Shown: piece after piece, positions 60,393-64,000 of the stretch
Layout of the letters: each line of letters opens with the position of its first letter
Numbering within the stretch: position 1 is the first letter of the stretch
Origin: Streptomyces sp. CB02058
GTDB taxonomy: Bacteria > Actinomycetota > Actinomycetes > Streptomycetales > Streptomycetaceae
Reading direction: 5' to 3'
DNA: 64,000 nt
NCBI RefSeq assembly: GCF_001905505.1
Contig: NZ_LIPG01000005.1
Location: 537,621 to 601,620, forward strand
The notes under the pieces: generated by a model
What the model saw: only the letters and a program-made list of their open reading frames with translations
The model's database searches: none
Told to the model about the DNA's origin: nothing
Made by a program: the position numbers and the translations under genes

Positions 60393-61280
60393 ATGAGCGG
60401 CGACGACCGCGACCGCGACGATGTCGTGCGGTTCTGGAAGGGGCTCGGGCTGCCCGGGATCATCGACGTGCACACGCACTTCATGCCGGAGCGGGTGCTG
60501 AGCAAGGTGTGGGCGTACTTCGACTCGGTGGGCCCGCTGACCGGTATGGAGTGGCCGATCGCGTACCGGAAGGACGAGGACGACCGGCTCGCCCTGCTGC
60601 GCTCGTTCGGCGTGCTCCGGTTCACCTCGATGATCTATCCGCACAAGCCCGGCATGGCGGCGTGGCTGAACGGCTGGGCGGCCGGGTTCGCGGACCGGGT
60701 GCCGGACTGTCTGCACACCGCGACCTTCTTCCCGGAGGAGGGCGCGGAGGCGTATGTGCGCGAGGCGGTCGAGGCGGGGGCGCGCGTCTTCAAATCGCAC
60801 CTCCAGGTGGGGGCGTACGACCCGAACGATCCGCTTCTTGACCCCGTGTGGGGGCTGCTGGCCGAGGCCGGGGTCCCCGTGGTGACGCACTGCGGTTCCG
60901 GGCCGGCGCCCGGCGCCCACACGGGGCCGGAGCCGATCGCCCGGCTGCTGGCCCGGCATCCCGGGCTGCGGCTCGTGGTGGCGCACATGGGGATGCCGGA
61001 GTACCCGGAGTTCCTGGCGCTGGCGGAGGCGTACCCCGGCGTGCGCCTCGACACGACCATGGCGTTCACGGACTTCTCCGAGGGCTTCACGCCGTTCCCG
61101 GCCGGTGAGCGCGGGCGGCTGGCGGATCTGGGGGACCGGATCCTCCTCGGCACGGACTTCCCGAACATTCCGTACCCGTACGTCCACCAGCTGCACGCCC
61201 TGGAGCGGCTGGGACTGGGCGACGCGTGGCTGCGGGCGGTCTGCCACGGGAACGCGAGCGAGCTGTTCCGGCTGGGGTGA
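60393..61280 (+). CDS. Amidohydrolase-family metal-dependent hydrolase
   Basis: The 295-residue TIM-barrel protein has IIDVHTHFMPERV (metal HxH), KSHLQVGAYDPNDP, VVTHCGSGPAPG and LLGTDFPNIP (final Asp). This is the amidohydrolase_2 type, which includes decarboxylases and lactonases. The ATG at 60393 has GGAGGGGTGG just upstream. The substrate is unknown. Confidence 0.88.
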   Translation: MSGDDRDRDDVVRFWKGLGLPGIIDVHTHFMPERVLSKVWAYFDSVGPLTGMEWPIAYRKDEDDRLALLRSFGVLRFTSMIYPHKPGMAAWLNGWAAGFADRVPDCLHTATFFPEEGAEAYVREAVEAGARVFKSHLQVGAYDPNDPLLDPVWGLLAEAGVPVVTHCGSGPAPGAHTGPEPIARLLARHPGLRLVVAHMGMPEYPEFLALAEAYPGVRLDTTMAFTDFSEGFTPFPAGERGRLADLGDRILLGTDFPNIPYPYVHQLHALERLGLGDAWLRAVCHGNASELFRLG

Positions 61281-61307
61281 GAGGGGGGAGAGGGGCGCGT
61301 CAGGCGT

Positions 61308-61361
61308 TTCTCAGGAAATTCACAGGTGGGGGAAAGGCCTCTCTCACGGCCGTCTCACAGG
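61308..61361. promoter_or_regulatory. Direct repeats with 11-bp period upstream of response-regulator gene
   Basis: TTCTCAGG (61308) and TTCACAGG (61319) are 11 bp apart; TCTCAC at 61342 and 61353 are also 11 bp apart. OmpR-family regulators typically bind such tandem half-sites. ACAGG-containing repeats also occur at about 63760-63775 before the glycosyltransferase gene, with the same 11-bp period. Confidence 0.6.
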
Positions 61362-61369
61362 GTTGAGCC

Positions 61370-62107
61370 ATGACGATGACCTCGCCCCAGGGGCGCACCG
61401 AACTGCTCAGGCCGGACCGCAACCCCGTGCGCGTCCTGGTCGTGGACGACGAGGCTCCGCTCGCCGAGCTGCTCTCCATGGCCCTGCGGTACGAGGGGTG
61501 GGAGGTGCGCAGCGCCGGTGACGGTGCCGGCGCCGTGCGGACGGCGCGCGACTTCCGCCCCGACGCGGTGGTCCTCGACGTGATGCTCCCCGACATGGAC
61601 GGACTCGCCGTGCTCGGCAGGCTGCGGCGCGAGCTCTCCGACGTGCCCGTGCTGTTCCTGACCGCCCGGGACTCCGTGGAGGACCGGATCGCCGGGCTCA
61701 CGGCGGGCGGCGACGACTACGTCACCAAGCCGTTCAGCCTGGAGGAGGTCGTGGCACGGCTGCGCGGGCTGATCCGCCGCTCCGGCACGGCCGCGGTGCG
61801 CAGCGAGTCGACGCTGGTCGTCGGCGACCTGGTGCTCGACGAGGACAGCCACGAGGTGAGCAGGGGCGACGACTCGATCCACCTCACGGCGACCGAATTC
61901 GAGCTGCTGCGCTTCCTGATGCGCAACCCGCGCCGGGTGCTGAGCAAGGCGCAGATACTCGACCGGGTCTGGAACTACGACTTCGGCGGCCAGGCCAACG
62001 TCGTCGAGCTGTACATCTCCTACCTGCGCAAGAAGATCGACGCGGGGCGCACACCGATGATCCACACCCGGCGCGGGGCGGGATACCTCATCAAGCCCGG
62101 GGAGTAG
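61370..62107 (+). CDS. OmpR-family response regulator
   Basis: The 245-residue protein has a receiver domain with phospho-acceptor D70 in VLDVMLPDMDG, the acidic pair VVDDEAP, T/S in FLTARDS and K in YVTKPF. A winged-helix domain follows (TATEFELLRFLMRNPRRVLSK, VVELYISYLRKKID). It precedes a sensor kinase gene by 4 bp. The direct repeats in its promoter suggest autoregulation. Confidence 0.96.
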   Translation: MTMTSPQGRTELLRPDRNPVRVLVVDDEAPLAELLSMALRYEGWEVRSAGDGAGAVRTARDFRPDAVVLDVMLPDMDGLAVLGRLRRELSDVPVLFLTARDSVEDRIAGLTAGGDDYVTKPFSLEEVVARLRGLIRRSGTAAVRSESTLVVGDLVLDEDSHEVSRGDDSIHLTATEFELLRFLMRNPRRVLSKAQILDRVWNYDFGGQANVVELYISYLRKKIDAGRTPMIHTRRGAGYLIKPGE

Positions 62108-62111
62108 CCCT

Positions 62112-63794
62112 GTGAGCAGGAGGAGGAACGGCGCGGGACGCCCCTGGACGCTGCGGACCCGGCTCGTCGTGTACGCGGTGACGCTCATCGCGGTCGTCGC
62201 GGCCGTGATCGGCTCGGTGACCGCCATCGCCTTCCACGAGTACATGTACGGGAAGCTGGACAACCAGCTCCACGACATCGCCAGGGTGGCCCAGCAGCCC
62301 CCGCCGGGCAGCGCCAAGATGGCTCCGGGCGGCGGCCCCGCGAGCGACGAGGAGCCGTTGGCCTTCATCGGCAGGGGCACGCCCGACACGTTCGGTGCCG
62401 TGGTCTCCGGCGGTTCCGTCACCTCCTCCAAGGTGATCAAGGGCCCGGACGCCCGGGAGAGCGCCGAGGAGCTGACCGGGTCGCAGCGGGATGCCCTCGA
62501 AGCAGCCGATGTGGCTCCGGACGGCGAGGCCCATGACGTCGAGCTGCCCGGGCTGGGCGGCTACCGCGTGGAGGCGATCTCTGCCGCCGACGGCACGACG
62601 TTCCTCGTCGGCATCCCCACCGCCGAGGTGACCGGGGCCGTCAACACCCTGATCCTCGTGGAGGTCTGTGTCACCGGGGCCGGGCTCATCGCCGCCGGGA
62701 TCGCCGGCGCCGCGATGGTCGGTGTCGCCCTGCGCCCGCTGCGCAGGGTGGCGGCCACCGCGACCCGGGTCTCCGAACTCCCCCTGCACAGCGGTGAGGT
62801 CGCCCTCTTCGAGCGGGTCCCGGACACCGAGGCCGATCCGCGCACGGAGGTCGGCCAGGTCGGCGCGGCCCTCAACAGGATGCTGGGCCATGTCGGTTCG
62901 GCCCTGGACGCGCGGCAGAAGAGCGAGATGCGGGTCCGGCAGTTCGTCGCGGACGCCAGCCATGAGCTGCGCACGCCACTGGCCTCGATCCGTGGATACG
63001 CCGAACTGACCCGGCGCGGGCGGGAGAACGCCGGTCCCGACACCCGGCACGCCCTGGGACGCATCGAGTCCGAGGCGGAGCGGATGACGGGCATGGTCGA
63101 GGACCTGCTGCTCCTGGCCGGGCTCGACGCCGGACGGCCGCTCTCGTACGAGAGCACCGATCTCTCGCCCCTGGTCATCGACGCGGTGAGCGACGCCCGG
63201 GTCGCGGACCGCGCCTGTGACGGCGTGTCCGGGGCCACCCACCACTGGCGGCTCGAACTGCCCGATGTGCCCACGACGGTCCGCGCGGACGCCACCAGGA
63301 TCCAGCAGGTGCTGGTCAACCTCCTGGCGAACGCCCGTACCCACACACCGCCCGGGACCACCGTCACGGTCCGGCTGCGCCAGGCGCGCCGGGAGGTGCC
63401 CTGGGTGACCCTGGAGGTCCAGGACAACGGGCCGGGCATCCCGGCCGAGCTTCAGCCGCGCGTCTTCGAGCGGTTCGCCCGCGGCGACGCCTCGCGCTCC
63501 CGGCACGCCGGATCGACGGGGCTCGGCCTCGCCATCGTGCAGGCCGTCGTCACCGCCCACGGGGGACAGGCCGAGGTGCGTTCGGTTCCCGGCAACACGG
63601 TGTTCGCCGTCCATCTGCCCGCGGACGCGGTGTACGAGGGCGAGGCCGTGGCAGCGCCGGCGGGCAGCCCTGCCGACGCCTCCGGAACCTGGGGAAATGA
63701 TGCCCAAGACACCCCTGTGAGCTGGGGAAACACCCTCGGGGGCGCCCCCGCCGCGCACTCACAGGCGGACCACAGGCTCAGCACACGGATGTGA
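62112..63794 (+). CDS. Two-TM sensor histidine kinase
   Basis: The 560-residue kinase has TM helices at about 20-42 and 178-202, an extracytoplasmic loop of about 135 residues (VARVAQQPPPGSAKM, LPGLGGYRVEAIS), a HAMP linker, HisKA with H284 in SHELRTPLASI, and HATPase with VQDNGPGIP and STGLGLAIVQAV. The GTG at 62112 is 4 bp after the response-regulator stop, giving a coupled two-component system. The signal is unknown. The long C-terminal tail (AVAAPAGSPADASGTW) is disordered. Confidence 0.95.
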   Translation: MSRRRNGAGRPWTLRTRLVVYAVTLIAVVAAVIGSVTAIAFHEYMYGKLDNQLHDIARVAQQPPPGSAKMAPGGGPASDEEPLAFIGRGTPDTFGAVVSGGSVTSSKVIKGPDARESAEELTGSQRDALEAADVAPDGEAHDVELPGLGGYRVEAISAADGTTFLVGIPTAEVTGAVNTLILVEVCVTGAGLIAAGIAGAAMVGVALRPLRRVAATATRVSELPLHSGEVALFERVPDTEADPRTEVGQVGAALNRMLGHVGSALDARQKSEMRVRQFVADASHELRTPLASIRGYAELTRRGRENAGPDTRHALGRIESEAERMTGMVEDLLLLAGLDAGRPLSYESTDLSPLVIDAVSDARVADRACDGVSGATHHWRLELPDVPTTVRADATRIQQVLVNLLANARTHTPPGTTVTVRLRQARREVPWVTLEVQDNGPGIPAELQPRVFERFARGDASRSRHAGSTGLGLAIVQAVVTAHGGQAEVRSVPGNTVFAVHLPADAVYEGEAVAAPAGSPADASGTWGNDAQDTPVSWGNTLGGAPAAHSQADHRLSTRM

Positions 63795-63820
63795 CAGCGG
63801 GGTTGGCGAGTGTCTGTGTC

Positions 63821-64000
63821 ATGCGAACCGACACTCCTTGGAGCACCCTGCCGGCCCGGGAACATCTCCTGGCCGCAGCGGTCGGCGCTGCCGGCGCTCC
63901 CGTACTCGACGTGGTGGTCCCCGTCTACAACGAGGAGAAGGACCTCGAAACGTGTGTACTGCGCCTGCACGACCACCTGGCGCGAACGTTCCCCTACGGC
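63821..64000 (+). CDS. Glycosyltransferase family 2 (partial, 3' end beyond window)
   Basis: The first 60 codons read MRTDTPWSTLPAREHLLAAA, then VLDVVVPVYNEEKDLETCVL, the start of a GT2 nucleotide-sugar-binding domain (PVYNEE). The gene is cut by the right edge. In streptomycetes such genes next to a two-component system often encode a GT2-GtrA fusion for cell-wall or teichoic-acid glycosylation, but only the N-terminus is seen. The 26-bp gap after the kinase stop and the ACAGG direct repeats suggest co-regulation with the two-component system. Confidence 0.75.
   Translation, partial: MRTDTPWSTLPAREHLLAAAVGAAGAPVLDVVVPVYNEEKDLETCVLRLHDHLARTFPYG

Overview
The window is chromosomal DNA from a Streptomyces (or very close actinomycete). 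GC is very high with strong third-position GC bias. It has a perfect Streptomyces-type Rex operator, parS-type ParB sites, many TTGTCCACA/TTATCCACA DnaA boxes, F420-type and ECF41 genes, an SSI-type inhibitor, and the actinomycete cydA-cydB-cydCD and DtpA/Sco/ECuC loci. From memory the gene order resembles the S. coelicolor SCO3940-SCO4022 interval, on the oriC-proximal core; this was not checked. There is no transposase, integrase, prophage, CRISPR array or biosynthetic cluster. Almost everything looks like core genome.

Layout. (1) 1-4795: a membrane protein cut by the left edge, a PPP-type phosphatase, a LacI-family regulator and a HisC-like aminotransferase. (2) 5116-13253: respiratory block with a Rex box, cydA, cydB, fused cydCD and a GAF-GAF histidine kinase resembling DosS. 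(3) 13345-18542: HAD phosphatase, luciferase-like oxidoreductase, small conserved protein, KptA, and a hydrolase-dehydrogenase fusion. (4) 18857-22432: two ATPase/permease pairs of ABC-2 type. (5) 22765-27597: a DNA-binding-like protein, tRNA-Ser(GCU), a HAD gene translationally coupled to serS, and pheA. (6) 27723-33780: copper block (YcnI-like, Sco, ECuC, CopCD, DtpA peroxidase) plus a membrane protein. (7) 34040-45259: RsbW-like ATPases, Xaa-Pro aminopeptidase, GAF-PP2C phosphatase, two primase/polymerase-family genes, SEC-C protein, GDPD, HtrA-like protease, tRNA-Ser(UGA). (8) 45607-53990: small secreted protein, SigE-type sigma factor, acyl-CoA ligase, a 1392-residue PAS/pseudokinase/double-receiver protein, SSI-type protease inhibitor. 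(9) 54295-64000: tRNA-Ser(GCU), tRNA-Arg(ACG), small proteins, an NDH-2-like dehydrogenase beside an ECF41 sigma factor, DUF2797 protein, amidohydrolase, a two-component system and the start of a family-2 glycosyltransferase.

How the parts connect. Respiration and redox run through the first half: the Rex box should report NADH/NAD+ to cytochrome bd, the DosS-like kinase next door may report O2/NO, and the copper block should metallate the alternative (copper) oxidase and secreted oxidases. Chromosome maintenance is overlaid on this: a perfect parS covers the cydCD start codon, a near-parS lies inside dtpA, and at least three intergenic DnaA-box clusters lie between 16.5 and 26.5 kb.

The most unexpected pattern is short tandem repeats that begin in the last codons of a gene and carry copies of its stop codon downstream. 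They are clear at cydB, one ABC ATPase gene and the SSI gene, weaker at pheA and a primase-like gene. I know no description of this as a class. The other unusual item is the large PAS protein with an apparently dead kinase core.
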